Assembly: GCA_042408785.1 (NCBI GenBank)
Contig: JBHOQU010000100.1
Span: forward strand, 1-39,234
Direction: 5' to 3'
DNA length: 39,234 bases
From: JAUQQI01 sp042408785
GTDB taxonomy: Bacteria; Chloroflexota; Dehalococcoidia; JAUQQI01
Under the pieces are notes generated by a model. That model was not told where the DNA came from and searched no databases. It saw nothing but the letters and a program-made list of their open reading frames with translations. A program made the position numbers and the translations under genes. Positions 7,204 to 16,319 of the stretch are shown here, piece after piece; the first letter of the stretch is position 1; each line of letters begins with the position of its first letter.

Positions 7204-7878
7204 ATGGTACCCGAGTTTGACCCTGGCTTGGCATTGCTCGCCTTTCTGGTTGGGGCAACGGGCCTCTGGTACGTCGTCGGGACGCGGGCTAACCGGCGGG
7301 TCGGGTGGAACCTGCTTAAGTGGCTGCGGGAGGGCACCTGGGCCTACGGGGAGCGGGCCCAGACCAACTGGTTCGGGACCTCGAACTTCTGGTTCCGCAT
7401 CGACCCGGCTAAACGCCCTTACCGGCGGTTTCAGATTACGGTCCTGCTGGAGCCCCGGGATATGGCCTTCTGGGGCCTCTTTGCTAGGCTCGTTCTCAAT
7501 CGCCGCGACCTGTTCATTCTGCGGGGCGACCTGCGGAATCCGCCCCGGCACGAGCTGGAGATTTTCGACCGAATAGCCAACGTGCCGGCCGAGACCAGGC
7601 GCCGGATCCGGGCGGAGGGCTGGGTGGTGCGGAAGCTGCCGGACCTCGGGCTCACGGTGGCTTCGCCGGAAGAGGTGGGCAGTGTTCCCGACCAGCTTGT
7701 GGCGGCCGTCGCGCCCTATACCCGCCGAGTCTGGCGGCTGGCTCTGCGCCGGACCGCCCCCCACTTGGTCCTGGCCTGCCACTTCCCCGACCCGGTCCGC
7801 ACCGCCCCGGCCGAGTTTTTCGGGGCCATCGAGCGGCTGATCGACCGGGCGGCCCCCATCTCCGCCGGCGACCGTTAG
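7204..7878 (+). CDS. Hypothetical protein with one N-terminal membrane segment
   Basis: A 224-residue protein. Residues 8-25 (GLALLAFLVGATGLWYVV) form a single predicted transmembrane helix. The remainder is basic and soluble with an Arg-rich, Trp-containing domain (WAYGERAQTNWFGTSNFWF, about 56-74), probably cytoplasmic. I do not recognise the family. ATG 7204 has no close SD; AGGTGG lies about 16 bases upstream. It follows the zinc-ribbon-like gene closely and ends before the promoter of the glutamate synthase gene. Confidence 0.65.
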   Translation: MVPEFDPGLALLAFLVGATGLWYVVGTRANRRVGWNLLKWLREGTWAYGERAQTNWFGTSNFWFRIDPAKRPYRRFQITVLLEPRDMAFWGLFARLVLNRRDLFILRGDLRNPPRHELEIFDRIANVPAETRRRIRAEGWVVRKLPDLGLTVASPEEVGSVPDQLVAAVAPYTRRVWRLALRRTAPHLVLACHFPDPVRTAPAEFFGAIERLIDRAAPISAGDR

Positions 7879-7900
7879 CCGGCCGACCGGCCGCCTCCGG

Positions 7901-7929
7901 TTGACAGACCCTTCGGCTTATCGTATATT
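7901..7929 (+). promoter_or_regulatory. Sigma-A/sigma-70 promoter of the glutamate synthase gene
   Basis: TTGACA (7901-7906), 17 bp, then TATATT (7924-7929), one mismatch from the -10 consensus. Transcription would start near 7936, leaving an untranslated leader of about 225 nt before the gltB start at 8163. Confidence 0.8.
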
Positions 7930-7949
7930 AAAAGAGGCCGAAGTCGGCC
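7930..7949 (-). terminator. Possible intrinsic terminator for - strand transcripts
   Basis: On the - strand a short stem (GGCCG, ACTT loop, CGGCC; 7949 down to 7936) is followed by CTCTTTTAAT. It overlaps the start of the + strand gltB transcript. It could end antisense or non-coding transcription crossing the gltB leader, or be fortuitous. Confidence 0.35.
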
Positions 7950-8162
7950 GCCCCATTCTGACGCAGAGCCGCAACCCGGGTCGCTTTAAGCTTTTCAGGC
8001 CAGCGCAGGCCGGACGGGACCCCCGGCACCGGGCGCTCAGGGTGCCGCTCTCTTTCCCCGGGCAGTGACCGCCCCACCCAAAGGTTGCCGCTTCCCACCG
8101 TCGGGCAGAACCTAACGCGGACCCGTTTCGTCAAGACGTTCCTGTAGGAGGCTTGAGGCCCG
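7936..8162 (+). other. Long structured leader of glutamate synthase, unassigned
   Basis: About 225 nt without a supportable gene lie between the gltB promoter and ATG. Hairpin-forming pieces include 7936-7949, a GGCACC...GGTGCC pair at about 8026-8045, and a GGTTGCCG...CGGGCAGAACC pair at about 8083-8112. TGTAGGAGG precedes the gltB ATG. I looked for T-box, cobalamin, c-di-GMP, TPP and FMN signatures and none is complete. The length suggests regulation of nitrogen metabolism at the RNA level, but no class can be named. Confidence 0.4.
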
Positions 8163-11100
8163 ATGGAAGCACCCGGAAGCCACGGCCTTTATGACCCGCG
8201 GTTTGAACAGGACTCGTGCGGGGTCGGGTTCATCGCCCGGCTGGACGGGCGGCAGACCCCGGAGGTCATCCGGCTCGCCATCCAGGCGGTGGTGAACCTG
8301 AGCCATCGGGGGGCGATGGATGCCGACGCCAAGACCGGCGACGGCGCCGGCATACTGGCGCGGCTGCCGCGGGCCTTCTTTGTCCGGGAGGCTCGCAAGC
8401 TTGGGGTTGAGCTTTCGGCGCCCGACCGGCTGGGGGTTGCCATGACCTTTCTGCCGGCTGACCCGGACCAGGCCGAGGCGGCCAGGGGGACCTTCGAGCA
8501 GGCCTTTGCCGCCCGGGGGCTTGAGGTGGCCGCCTGGCGGCCGGTGCCCGTGAACCCAGAGGTCCTTGGGGATAAGGCCCGGGCGACCTGCCCCCGCATC
8601 GAGCAGGCTTTGATTCTGCCGACCGGCCAGCTGTCCGGCCTTGACTACGAACGGCGGCTCTACCTGGCCCGCAAGGAGGCGGAGGCGGCCTTCAAAGCCC
8701 GGGGCCTCAGCGTCTACATTCCCTCCTGCTCTCACCGTACCATCGTTTACAAGGGCCTGCTGGTGGCCAAACAGCTGGCGGGTTTTTACCCCGACCTCTC
8801 CGACCCGGATTTCGCCTCGGATTTTGCCATCTTTCACCAGCGCTACAGCACCAACACCTTCCCCACCTGGCCCCTGGCCCAGCCCTTCCGATTCCTGGCC
8901 CACAACGGCGAAATCAACACCCTTACCGGCAACGTCAACTGGATGAAGGCCCGGGAGCCGGAGCTAGCCTCCCCGGTCTGGGGGGAGGCCCTGAGCTCCC
9001 TCAAGCCGGTGATCGTTCCCGGCGGCAGCGACTCGGCCATGCTGGACAACACCCTGGAGCTGCTGGTGCTTTCGGGCCGGAGCATCCTCCACGCGATGCT
9101 CATGCTTATCCCCGAGGCCTGGGAGGGGCGAACGGACTTAGACCCGCAGTGGCGGGCCTTTTACGATTTCCACGCCGGCCTGATGGAGCCCTGGGACGGG
9201 CCGGCGGCCATCGCCTTCGCCGACGGCCGCTACGTGGGGGCCGTCCTGGACCGCAACGGCCTGCGTCCCCTGCGGTACCAGGTCCTTAAGGACGGACTGG
9301 TGGTGGTCGCCTCGGAGGCGGGGGTCATCGAGGTGGACCCGGCCCAGGTCGAGTATCGGGGCCGGTTGGGGCCGGGGGATATCATCGCCGTGGACCTGGC
9401 CGCCGGCCTCTTTCTGAGAAAGGCCGAGGTTCTGGCCGAGGTGGCCGGGGGCCGGCCCTACGGGCGCTGGCTTAAGGAGCGGCGGTTTTACTTCGTTCCC
9501 AACGGAGCCGCCGGGACGGCCGCAACCCAGCCGGCCGAGCTGGCCCGGCTTCAGTGCGCCCACGGCTGGACCAACGAGGACGTTAAGATGGTCGCCAAAT
9601 CCCTGGCCGCCCAGGGCCAGGACCTGGTCTGGTCGATGGGGGATGATACGCCCCTGGCCGCCCTTTCGGCCTTCCACCGGCCGCTCTCATTCTACTTCAA
9701 GCAGCGGTTCGCCCAGGTTACAAACCCGCCCATCGACCCGTTCCGGGAGGGCCTGGTGATGTCCCTGGACGTCTACCTGGGCCCGCGGCCGAGCCTTTTG
9801 GAGGAGTCGGCGGAGCATGCCCGCCTCATCCACCTGCCCAGCCCGATCCTGACCGAGGCCGAGCTGGCGGAACTGCTGGCCCATTCGCCTTTCCGGGTGG
9901 AAATTCTACCCTGCCTCTTCCCGGCCGCCGACCCGGACGGCCTGGAGGCCGCGGTGGAGGGACTGTGCGCCCGGGCCGAGGCGGCCGCGGACGCCGGCGC
10001 GGGGCTCCTGGTCCTTTCCGACCGGGGGGTCGGCCCCGACCAGGCCCCCATCCCGATGCTACTGGCCGTCTCGGCGGTGCACCACCACCTGATCCGGCGG
10101 GGCAAGCGGATGCGGACGGACCTGGTGGTGGAGACCGGCTCCGTCTGGGATATTCACCAGGCGGCCCTGCTGGTGGGCTACGGGGCCGGGGCCATCTGCC
10201 CTTACCTTCTCTTTGAGACGGCCCGAACCCAGGTGACCACCGAGCGGGACCTGGCCGGGATGACCCCCGAGCAGGCGGTAAAGAACGCCAAGGTCGCCCT
10301 GGAAAAGGGCCTCCTCAAGATCATGTCCAAGATGGGAATCTCCGCCCTGCGCTCCTACCGGGGCGCCCAGGTCTTCGAGGTGCTGGGTCTGGACCGCGGG
10401 CTGGTGGAGAAATATTTCCCGGATACCCCGGCCCGCCTGGGGGGCGTGGGCCTGCGGGAGCTGGCCGAGGACATCCTCTACTGGCACCGGGTGGCCTTCG
10501 GTGGCCAGCTCCAGCGGGACCGCCTCCCGGACATCGGGTACATTCGCCACCGCCGGGACGGGGAGTACCACGGTTTCAACCCCGAGGTGGTAAAGGCGGT
10601 CCACCGGGCCGTCGAGTCGGGCGATTACCAGGACTACCTGCGCTACCTGGAGCTGGTCCGGGCCGGCCAGCTCAGGTCGCTCCGGGACCTGATGGAGGTT
10701 GTCTCCGACCGTCCCCCCATCCCCGTGGAGGAGGTGGAGCCGGTCGAGGAGATCCGCCGCCGGTTTGTGGTCTCGGCCATGTCGCTGGGGGCCCTTTCCC
10801 GGGCGGCCCAGGAAACCCTGGCGGTGGCGATGAACCGGATGGGTGCCCGGACAAACACCGGGGAGGGGGGTGAGGACCGGGCCTGGTACCGGCCCCTGCC
10901 CTCGGGGGACTGGGCCAACAACCGGGTCAAGCAGGTGGCCTCGGGCCGGTTCGGGGTGACGACCGAGTATCTCATTATGGCCGACGAGCTGGAGATCAAA
11001 ATCGCCCAGGGCTCCAAGCCCGGGGAGGGCGGCCAGCTGCCCGCAATAAAAGTTTCCGAGTTCATCGCCCGGGTCCGGCACACCATCCCGGGCATCCAGC

Positions 11101-12662
11101 TTATATCCCCGCCCCCCCACCACGACATCTACAGCATCGAGGATCTGGCCCAGCTCATCTACGACCTGAAAACCGTCAACCCCCGGGCCCGGGTTGGGGT
11201 CAAGCTGGTGGCCGAGAGCGGGGTGGGCACCATCGCCGCCGGGGTGGCCAAGGCCTATGCCGACTACATTCAGATAAGCGGCATGGACGGCGGAACGGGC
11301 GCTTCGCCCCTCTCGTCCATTAAAAACGCCGGCTGCCCGTGGGAACTGGGCCTGGCCGAGACCCAGCAGGTGCTGATGCTCAACGGCCTGCGGGGGAGGG
11401 TCCGGCTCCGAACCGACGGGGGCCTCAAGACCGGCCGGGATGTGGTCATCGCCGCCCTGCTGGGGGCCGACGAGTACGGGTTCGGAACGGCGGCGCTGGT
11501 GGCCATCGGCTGCGACATGGCCCGGCAGTGCCACCTGAACACCTGTCCGGCCGGCATCGCCACCCAGCGGGAGGAGCTTATCCGTACCCGCTTCAAGGGG
11601 CGGCCGGAGCACGTGGTCAACTTCTTTACGTTCATTGCGCAGGAGATTCGCCAGATTCTGGCCGCCATGGGCTACCGGCGGCTGGAGGAGATCATCGGCC
11701 GGGTCGACCTGCTGCGGCCCCGGTCGGACCTGCCGGCGGGGTCCCGGGCCGCTCGCCTGGACCTTTCGGCCATCCTGAAGGACCCCGACCCTTCCCGGAC
11801 GCTGCCCCGGCGCCAGGTCCAGGACCGGAACGACCCGCCCCACCCCCGGTTTGACGACCGGGTTCTGCCGGAGCTAGAACCTTACATCCAGGCCGGTCGG
11901 CCGGTCTACTATGAGGCCGCCGTCCGCAACTCCGACCTGGCCATTGGGGCCCGGATTGCCGGGGAAATCGTCCGGCACCATGGGCCGGAGGGCCTGCCGC
12001 CCGGCACCATCGAACTGCGGCTTAAAGGCTCGGCCGGTCAGAGCTTGGGGGCCTTCTGCGCCAACGGCCTGCGCCTGGTCCTCGAGGGCGAGGCCAACGA
12101 CTACGTGGGCAAGGGGATGAGCGGCGGCGAGATCATCATCTACCCGCCGCGGACGGCCTCCTTCCGGTCCGACGAAAATGTCATCGTGGGCAATACTGTC
12201 CTTTACGGGGCCACCGGCGGCCGGCTGTTTGCGGCCGGGCGGGCCGGGGAGAGGTTTGCCGTCAGGAACTCGGGGGCGGTTGCGGTGGTGGAGGGCGCCG
12301 GCGACCACTGCTGTGAGTACATGACCCGGGGGCTGGTGGTGGTCCTGGGACCCACCGGCCGCAACTTCGGGGCCGGAATGAGCCACGGCCGGGCCTACGT
12401 TTTCGACCCCGAGGGGGCCTTCCCGTCCAGATACAACCCGGACATGGTGACCATCCGGCGGCTGGAAGGGCCTGAAATCGACGAGCTCAGGGAGCTCATC
12501 GAGGCCCACCTCCGGTACACCGGAAGCCAGAAGGCGGCCGAAATTCTCGCCGCCTGGCCGGAAGCCGTCAGCCAGTTCTGGGCGGTGGTCCCGAAGGCCG
12601 CCCCAGCGGCCGTCTCCGAGCCGGCGGCCATCCCGGCCCGGGAGGAGAAAGCGGCCGACTAA
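8163..12662 (+). CDS. gltB: Glutamate synthase large subunit (GOGAT)
   Basis: A 1499-residue enzyme that makes two glutamates from 2-oxoglutarate and glutamine. The class II glutaminase domain starts at Cys19 (FEQDSCGVGF), which implies removal of an 18-residue propeptide. The central domain is followed by the FMN synthase domain with GASPLSSIKNAGCPWELGL. The [3Fe-4S] ligands are C1117, C1123 and C1128 (CDMARQCHLNTCP). A C-terminal beta-helix with Gly repeats covers about 1270-1450. No small subunit (gltD) follows; KorAB does, so reduced ferredoxin is a plausible electron donor. That is inference, because gltD could be elsewhere. ATG 8163 has GTAGGAGG upstream. Confidence 0.95.
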   Translation: MEAPGSHGLYDPRFEQDSCGVGFIARLDGRQTPEVIRLAIQAVVNLSHRGAMDADAKTGDGAGILARLPRAFFVREARKLGVELSAPDRLGVAMTFLPADPDQAEAARGTFEQAFAARGLEVAAWRPVPVNPEVLGDKARATCPRIEQALILPTGQLSGLDYERRLYLARKEAEAAFKARGLSVYIPSCSHRTIVYKGLLVAKQLAGFYPDLSDPDFASDFAIFHQRYSTNTFPTWPLAQPFRFLAHNGEINTLTGNVNWMKAREPELASPVWGEALSSLKPVIVPGGSDSAMLDNTLELLVLSGRSILHAMLMLIPEAWEGRTDLDPQWRAFYDFHAGLMEPWDGPAAIAFADGRYVGAVLDRNGLRPLRYQVLKDGLVVVASEAGVIEVDPAQVEYRGRLGPGDIIAVDLAAGLFLRKAEVLAEVAGGRPYGRWLKERRFYFVPNGAAGTAATQPAELARLQCAHGWTNEDVKMVAKSLAAQGQDLVWSMGDDTPLAALSAFHRPLSFYFKQRFAQVTNPPIDPFREGLVMSLDVYLGPRPSLLEESAEHARLIHLPSPILTEAELAELLAHSPFRVEILPCLFPAADPDGLEAAVEGLCARAEAAADAGAGLLVLSDRGVGPDQAPIPMLLAVSAVHHHLIRRGKRMRTDLVVETGSVWDIHQAALLVGYGAGAICPYLLFETARTQVTTERDLAGMTPEQAVKNAKVALEKGLLKIMSKMGISALRSYRGAQVFEVLGLDRGLVEKYFPDTPARLGGVGLRELAEDILYWHRVAFGGQLQRDRLPDIGYIRHRRDGEYHGFNPEVVKAVHRAVESGDYQDYLRYLELVRAGQLRSLRDLMEVVSDRPPIPVEEVEPVEEIRRRFVVSAMSLGALSRAAQETLAVAMNRMGARTNTGEGGEDRAWYRPLPSGDWANNRVKQVASGRFGVTTEYLIMADELEIKIAQGSKPGEGGQLPAIKVSEFIARVRHTIPGIQLISPPPHHDIYSIEDLAQLIYDLKTVNPRARVGVKLVAESGVGTIAAGVAKAYADYIQISGMDGGTGASPLSSIKNAGCPWELGLAETQQVLMLNGLRGRVRLRTDGGLKTGRDVVIAALLGADEYGFGTAALVAIGCDMARQCHLNTCPAGIATQREELIRTRFKGRPEHVVNFFTFIAQEIRQILAAMGYRRLEEIIGRVDLLRPRSDLPAGSRAARLDLSAILKDPDPSRTLPRRQVQDRNDPPHPRFDDRVLPELEPYIQAGRPVYYEAAVRNSDLAIGARIAGEIVRHHGPEGLPPGTIELRLKGSAGQSLGAFCANGLRLVLEGEANDYVGKGMSGGEIIIYPPRTASFRSDENVIVGNTVLYGATGGRLFAAGRAGERFAVRNSGAVAVVEGAGDHCCEYMTRGLVVVLGPTGRNFGAGMSHGRAYVFDPEGAFPSRYNPDMVTIRRLEGPEIDELRELIEAHLRYTGSQKAAEILAAWPEAVSQFWAVVPKAAPAAVSEPAAIPAREEKAAD

Positions 12663-12744
12663 GCGGTCCTTGACGCAGGCCGGGCAAAGGGCCGAAAATC
12701 GAAAGGGGCAGTCCCCCATCTTTGCAGGCAACGTGGGAGAAGCT

Positions 12745-14601
12745 ATGACTTTGACGGACCAGGACATCAACTGGGTGATCGGCGGGCCGCAGGGCAGCGG
12801 CATAAACGTGGCGGCCGAGACCTTTGCCAGGGCGCTGGTCCGGGCCGGTTATAGGGTCTATGCCGCCATCGAGTATCACTCCAACATCATGGGCAAGCAC
12901 AGCTACTACCGGGTCCGCATCAGCGACGCCGACCGCCGCAGTCCCCTCGGCCGGGTTCACGTCCTGGTAAGCCTCGATGAAGAGACCCTTCTGGGGGATA
13001 CCCACCACGAGTTTCCCGCCCACCGGGGCCACCTCCATGAGGTGGTCCCGGGCGGGGCCGTTGTTTACGACGGCCGCATCGGCTTTAATCCGGGCCGGGG
13101 TGACTTAAAGCTTTACCCCATCCCTTACGCTGACCTTTTAGAGCTCGCCTTAACGGAGTTTGGGCGTCAGGCCGAGCGCCATCGCTTTCGGGTGGTCCAG
13201 AACGTCATTGCCCTTTCGGCCTCGGCCGCCGTTTTGGGCTTTGAGCTTTCGGCCCTTAAGGAGGTCATCTTAGAGGGGTCTAAGGGCCGGCGGGCCGAGG
13301 CCGCCTCGATAAACCTGCGGGCCGCCGAGCTTGCCTATGAGTACGTTTTAGCCCATTTTCCCGACGACTTCGGTTACAAGCTTTGCCGGCTTAATCGGCG
13401 GCCGGAACGGCGGCCCCTGCTGGTGCGTGGGGTTCAGGCGGCGGCGATTGCCAAGATAAAGGCGGGCTTAGGCTTTCAAACCTACTACCCGATAAGCCCG
13501 GCCACCGACGAAAACGTCTATCTTGAGGCCCAGCAGCGCAAATACGGCTTTGTGGTGGTCCAGGCCGAGGACGAGGTTGCGGCCATAAACATGGCCGTTG
13601 GGGCCGCCCATGCCGGGGTCCGGGCGGCGACTTCCACCTCGGGCCCGGGCTTTACCCTGATGGCGGAAGGGATCGGCTTTGCCTCCATGACGGAAGCCCC
13701 GGGCCCGGTGGTCTTTTTGTGGCAGCGGGGCGGTCCTTCCACCGGCCTGCCCACCCGGCAGGAGCAGGCGGACCTTCGGTTTGCGCTGCAGCCGGCGCAC
13801 GGGGAGTTCTCCCACATCGTCATCGCCCCGGGCGACATCGAAGAGGTAGTTTTTGACTCATACATGGCCTTTAACTGGGCCGAGCGCTACCAGCTTCCTG
13901 TCATCGTGCTTTTGGATAAGCACTTGGCCGGGGCCTACGTTACGGCCGAAAACCTTGGGCTTGAGGCCCTGCCCCCCATCGACCGGGGCCTCTTTTACCG
14001 GCCTGAGGGAAGCCCTCAAAAGGGCTATCTTCGCTATGCCTTCACCGAGACGGGGATAAGCCCCCGGACCATTCCGGGCATGGAAGGTGGGATCTTCTGG
14101 ACCACCTCCGATGAGCACGACCCCAGGGGTCACATCACCGAGGGGGCCGAGAACCGGCTCAAGATGGTGGCCAAGCGGATGAAAAAGCTTGAGGCGGCCG
14201 CCCGGGAGATTCCCCCCGAGGTCAAGTTCAAAGTCTACGGGCCTGAGGATGCGGATTTTACGGTGGTGGGCTGGGGTTCGACCAAGGGGGCGATTCTGGA
14301 TGCCTTAGAAGAGCTTGGGGCCGAAGGCCATAAGCTCAACTTTGTGCAGGTTCGGCTGATGCGGCCCTTCCCGGCCGAAGAGCTTAAGGGCTTGCTGGGC
14401 CGGGCCAGGAACCTGATTTTGGTCGAGGAAAACTACACCGGGCAGCTGGGGGCCTTAATCTGCGAGCAGACGGGGATAAGCATAACCCGCAAGGTTTTAA
14501 AGTGGGACGGGCGGCCCTTTACCCAGGAGGAGCTAAAGGAGGGGCTTTTAAAGGCGATGGCGGCCGGGGGGACAGTTCTGGTATCCCACCTTCAAGGTTG
14601 A
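12745..14601 (+). CDS. korA: 2-oxoacid:ferredoxin oxidoreductase, fused gamma-alpha subunit
   Basis: A 618-residue protein. The N-terminal gamma domain (about 1-190) has GGPQGSGINVAAE. The alpha domain follows, with YYPISPATDE near residue 250 and GGPSTGLPTRQEQ, hallmarks of the KorA-type 2-oxoacid oxidoreductases. With KorB it converts 2-oxoglutarate (or a related 2-oxoacid) and CoA to the acyl-CoA, reducing ferredoxin. ATG 12745 is chosen for the GGGAGA 7 bases upstream; a TTG at 12670 in frame lacks support. From about 13100 the gene uses many TTA and CTT leucine codons, unlike gltB. Next gene is korB, 8 bp on. Confidence 0.92.
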   Translation: MTLTDQDINWVIGGPQGSGINVAAETFARALVRAGYRVYAAIEYHSNIMGKHSYYRVRISDADRRSPLGRVHVLVSLDEETLLGDTHHEFPAHRGHLHEVVPGGAVVYDGRIGFNPGRGDLKLYPIPYADLLELALTEFGRQAERHRFRVVQNVIALSASAAVLGFELSALKEVILEGSKGRRAEAASINLRAAELAYEYVLAHFPDDFGYKLCRLNRRPERRPLLVRGVQAAAIAKIKAGLGFQTYYPISPATDENVYLEAQQRKYGFVVVQAEDEVAAINMAVGAAHAGVRAATSTSGPGFTLMAEGIGFASMTEAPGPVVFLWQRGGPSTGLPTRQEQADLRFALQPAHGEFSHIVIAPGDIEEVVFDSYMAFNWAERYQLPVIVLLDKHLAGAYVTAENLGLEALPPIDRGLFYRPEGSPQKGYLRYAFTETGISPRTIPGMEGGIFWTTSDEHDPRGHITEGAENRLKMVAKRMKKLEAAAREIPPEVKFKVYGPEDADFTVVGWGSTKGAILDALEELGAEGHKLNFVQVRLMRPFPAEELKGLLGRARNLILVEENYTGQLGALICEQTGISITRKVLKWDGRPFTQEELKEGLLKAMAAGGTVLVSHLQG

Positions 14602-14609
14602 GGTAAGCC

Positions 14610-15554
14610 ATGGCGACAGAACTTAAGGCCTACGAGGTTAAAGACTACCGGGCGGATATCGAGAGCGACTGGTGTCCCGGTTGCGGGGACTTTGGGATTC
14701 TGGCGGCCATTCAGCAGGCCCTTTACCGGCTGCAGATACCGCCCCATCGGGTTGCGGTCTGCTCGGGGATAGGCTGTTCGGGCAAGACGCCCCACTATCT
14801 TAACGCCTACGGGTTTCATACGCTGCACGGGCGGGTTCTGCCCTTTGCGGCGGGGCTAAAGCTTGCCAATCACGGCCTTACGGTGATAGCGGTTGGGGGC
14901 GACGGGGACGGCTACGGGATTGGGGCCGGTTATTTCATCAACGCCGGGCGGCGCAACGTCGACTTTACGTACATCGTGTTCAACAACGGGGTTTACGGGC
15001 TGACCAAGGGTCAGGCGGCCCCGACCCTGCCCCAGGGTGCGAAGACGAAATCGATGCCGGAAGCTAATGTCCAGCAGGGGCTCAATCCCATCGTGCTGGC
15101 CATCGGGGCGGGTTACACGTTTGTGGCCCGGGGTTTTGCCCTGGACGTAAAGCACCTTTCGGAGCTGATTGCCCGGGGGATAGCCCACCGGGGCAGCGCC
15201 TTCATCGACGTTTTGCAGACCTGTCCGACCTATAACGACATCCACACGAAGGAGTGGTATTTGGGGCTGGACCGACCGGAGAAACGGCCGAAGCTTTACA
15301 AGCTTGAGCAGGAGGGATTTGACCCGGTGGTGGCCAACCCCGATGACCCGGAAGAGGTTCGGGCCAAGCAGCTTTCCGCCATAGCCAAATCTTACGAGTG
15401 GGGTGAAAGGATCCCCATCGGGGTCTTTTACCAGGCAAAGCTGCCCACTTTTGAGGACCGGCTTCGGGAAAAGGGGATTTTGGGCGAGATCCCCCTGGCC
15501 GAAGCCGACCCCTTCCATCGGGACGTAACCGAACTTGTCGAGGCCCTGCGCTGA
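14610..15554 (+). CDS. korB: 2-oxoacid:ferredoxin oxidoreductase, beta subunit
   Basis: A 314-residue thiamine-diphosphate subunit partner of KorA. The [4Fe-4S] ligands are visible in DWCPGCGD (C22, C25), CSGIGCSG and LQTCPTYN. The ThDP/Mg motif is GGDGDGYGIG followed by FNNGVYGLTKGQ. SD-like GAGGTAAGCC precedes ATG 14610. It shares the unusual codon use of korA (frequent CTT, TTA and GGG). Adjacent to gltB, it may supply ferredoxin or consume and produce 2-oxoglutarate; the exact substrate is not proven by sequence. Confidence 0.93.
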   Translation: MATELKAYEVKDYRADIESDWCPGCGDFGILAAIQQALYRLQIPPHRVAVCSGIGCSGKTPHYLNAYGFHTLHGRVLPFAAGLKLANHGLTVIAVGGDGDGYGIGAGYFINAGRRNVDFTYIVFNNGVYGLTKGQAAPTLPQGAKTKSMPEANVQQGLNPIVLAIGAGYTFVARGFALDVKHLSELIARGIAHRGSAFIDVLQTCPTYNDIHTKEWYLGLDRPEKRPKLYKLEQEGFDPVVANPDDPEEVRAKQLSAIAKSYEWGERIPIGVFYQAKLPTFEDRLREKGILGEIPLAEADPFHRDVTELVEALR

Positions 15555-15563
15555 AGGCGTCCG

Positions 15564-16262
15564 GTGGGCCGACCGCGCCGGCACCTCATCGCCCTAGGCG
15601 GCGGGGGAACTGACCCGGAAAACCTGGCCGTCAACCGCTATATTCTCAAGCAGGCCCGGAGACGGACCCCGGCCGTCGGGTTCATCGGTACCGCCAGCGG
15701 CGACTCCGATGCCTACCTGGTGCAGTTTTACACCACCTTCTGTCGCCTCGATTGCCGGCCGTCCCACCTGCCCTTTTTCCGGCGCACCCCCGACCTTCGG
15801 GACTACGTTCTGCGCCAGGATGTCGTCTTCGTCGGCGGGGGCAACACCAAAAGCCTCCTGGCCGTCTGGTGGGACTGGGGTCTGCCCGACGTGCTTCGCG
15901 AAGCCTGGGAGGGCGGACTGGTGCTGGCGGGTGTGAGCGCCGGGGCTATCTGCTGGTTCGAGCAGGGGGTGACCGACTCGTGGGCCGGGCGGCTGGCCGT
16001 TTTGGGATGCCTCGGGTTCGTCCGCGGAAGCTGCTGTCCACACTACGACGGGGAGCCGGAGCGCCGCCCGGCCTACCACGGTTTTCTGCTCCGGGGTGAG
16101 GTATCCCCGGGCCTGGCCATCGAGGACCGGGCGGCGGTGCACCTGATAGACGGCGAGGTTTACCGGGTGGTCAGTTGGCACCCGGCGGCCAGGGCCTACC
16201 GGGTCCTGGTGGATGGGGGCTCCGTTTACGAGGAGGCCCTGCCGGCCGACTACCTGGGATGA
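15564..16262 (+). CDS. Peptidase S51 (peptidase E/cyanophycinase-like) protein
   Basis: A 232-residue protein beginning with GTG 15564, 9 bp after korB. The Rossmann-like start ALGGGGTD, the VFVGGGNTKSLL motif and the nucleophile elbow GVSAGAICWF (Ser125) place it in the S51 family of the class I glutaminase-like fold. A His in CPHYDGE is the likely second catalytic residue. Peptidase E cleaves Asp-Xaa dipeptides; cyanophycinase degrades Asp-Arg polymers. The length fits the dipeptidase type better. A terminator-like hairpin follows, so the kor-linked transcript may end here. Confidence 0.85.
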   Translation: MGRPRRHLIALGGGGTDPENLAVNRYILKQARRRTPAVGFIGTASGDSDAYLVQFYTTFCRLDCRPSHLPFFRRTPDLRDYVLRQDVVFVGGGNTKSLLAVWWDWGLPDVLREAWEGGLVLAGVSAGAICWFEQGVTDSWAGRLAVLGCLGFVRGSCCPHYDGEPERRPAYHGFLLRGEVSPGLAIEDRAAVHLIDGEVYRVVSWHPAARAYRVLVDGGSVYEEALPADYLG

Positions 16263-16286
16263 CGGGGGGCCATTGCCTGCCGGCCT

Positions 16287-16319
16287 CGACCCGGCTTTGG
16301 GGCCGCCGGGTCGGGCTTT
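16287..16319 (+). terminator. Intrinsic terminator after the S51 peptidase gene
   Basis: A perfect 9-bp GC-rich stem (16287-16295 with 16305-16313) with a 9-nt loop is followed by GGCTTT. It lies 25 bp past the stop codon. The rest of the 335-bp gap to gatB (16263-16597) holds no gene I can support. GATAAT at about 16580-16585 is a possible -10 box for gatB but no -35 is evident. Confidence 0.6.

Noticed and set aside
7928..8134. A - strand open frame of 68 codons in the gltB leader
   Set aside because: Arg/Pro-rich without motif or SD; it lies in the structured leader and ends at the - strand hairpin.
7936..8162. Known riboswitch or T-box in the gltB leader, or a B12-like element on the other strand
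   Set aside because: Only fragments resemble the consensus (for example AGGGTGCC, GGGAA), and key conserved blocks are missing.
12670..12744. Earlier TTG start for korA
   Set aside because: No family similarity in the added residues and the SD GGGAGA fits ATG 12745.
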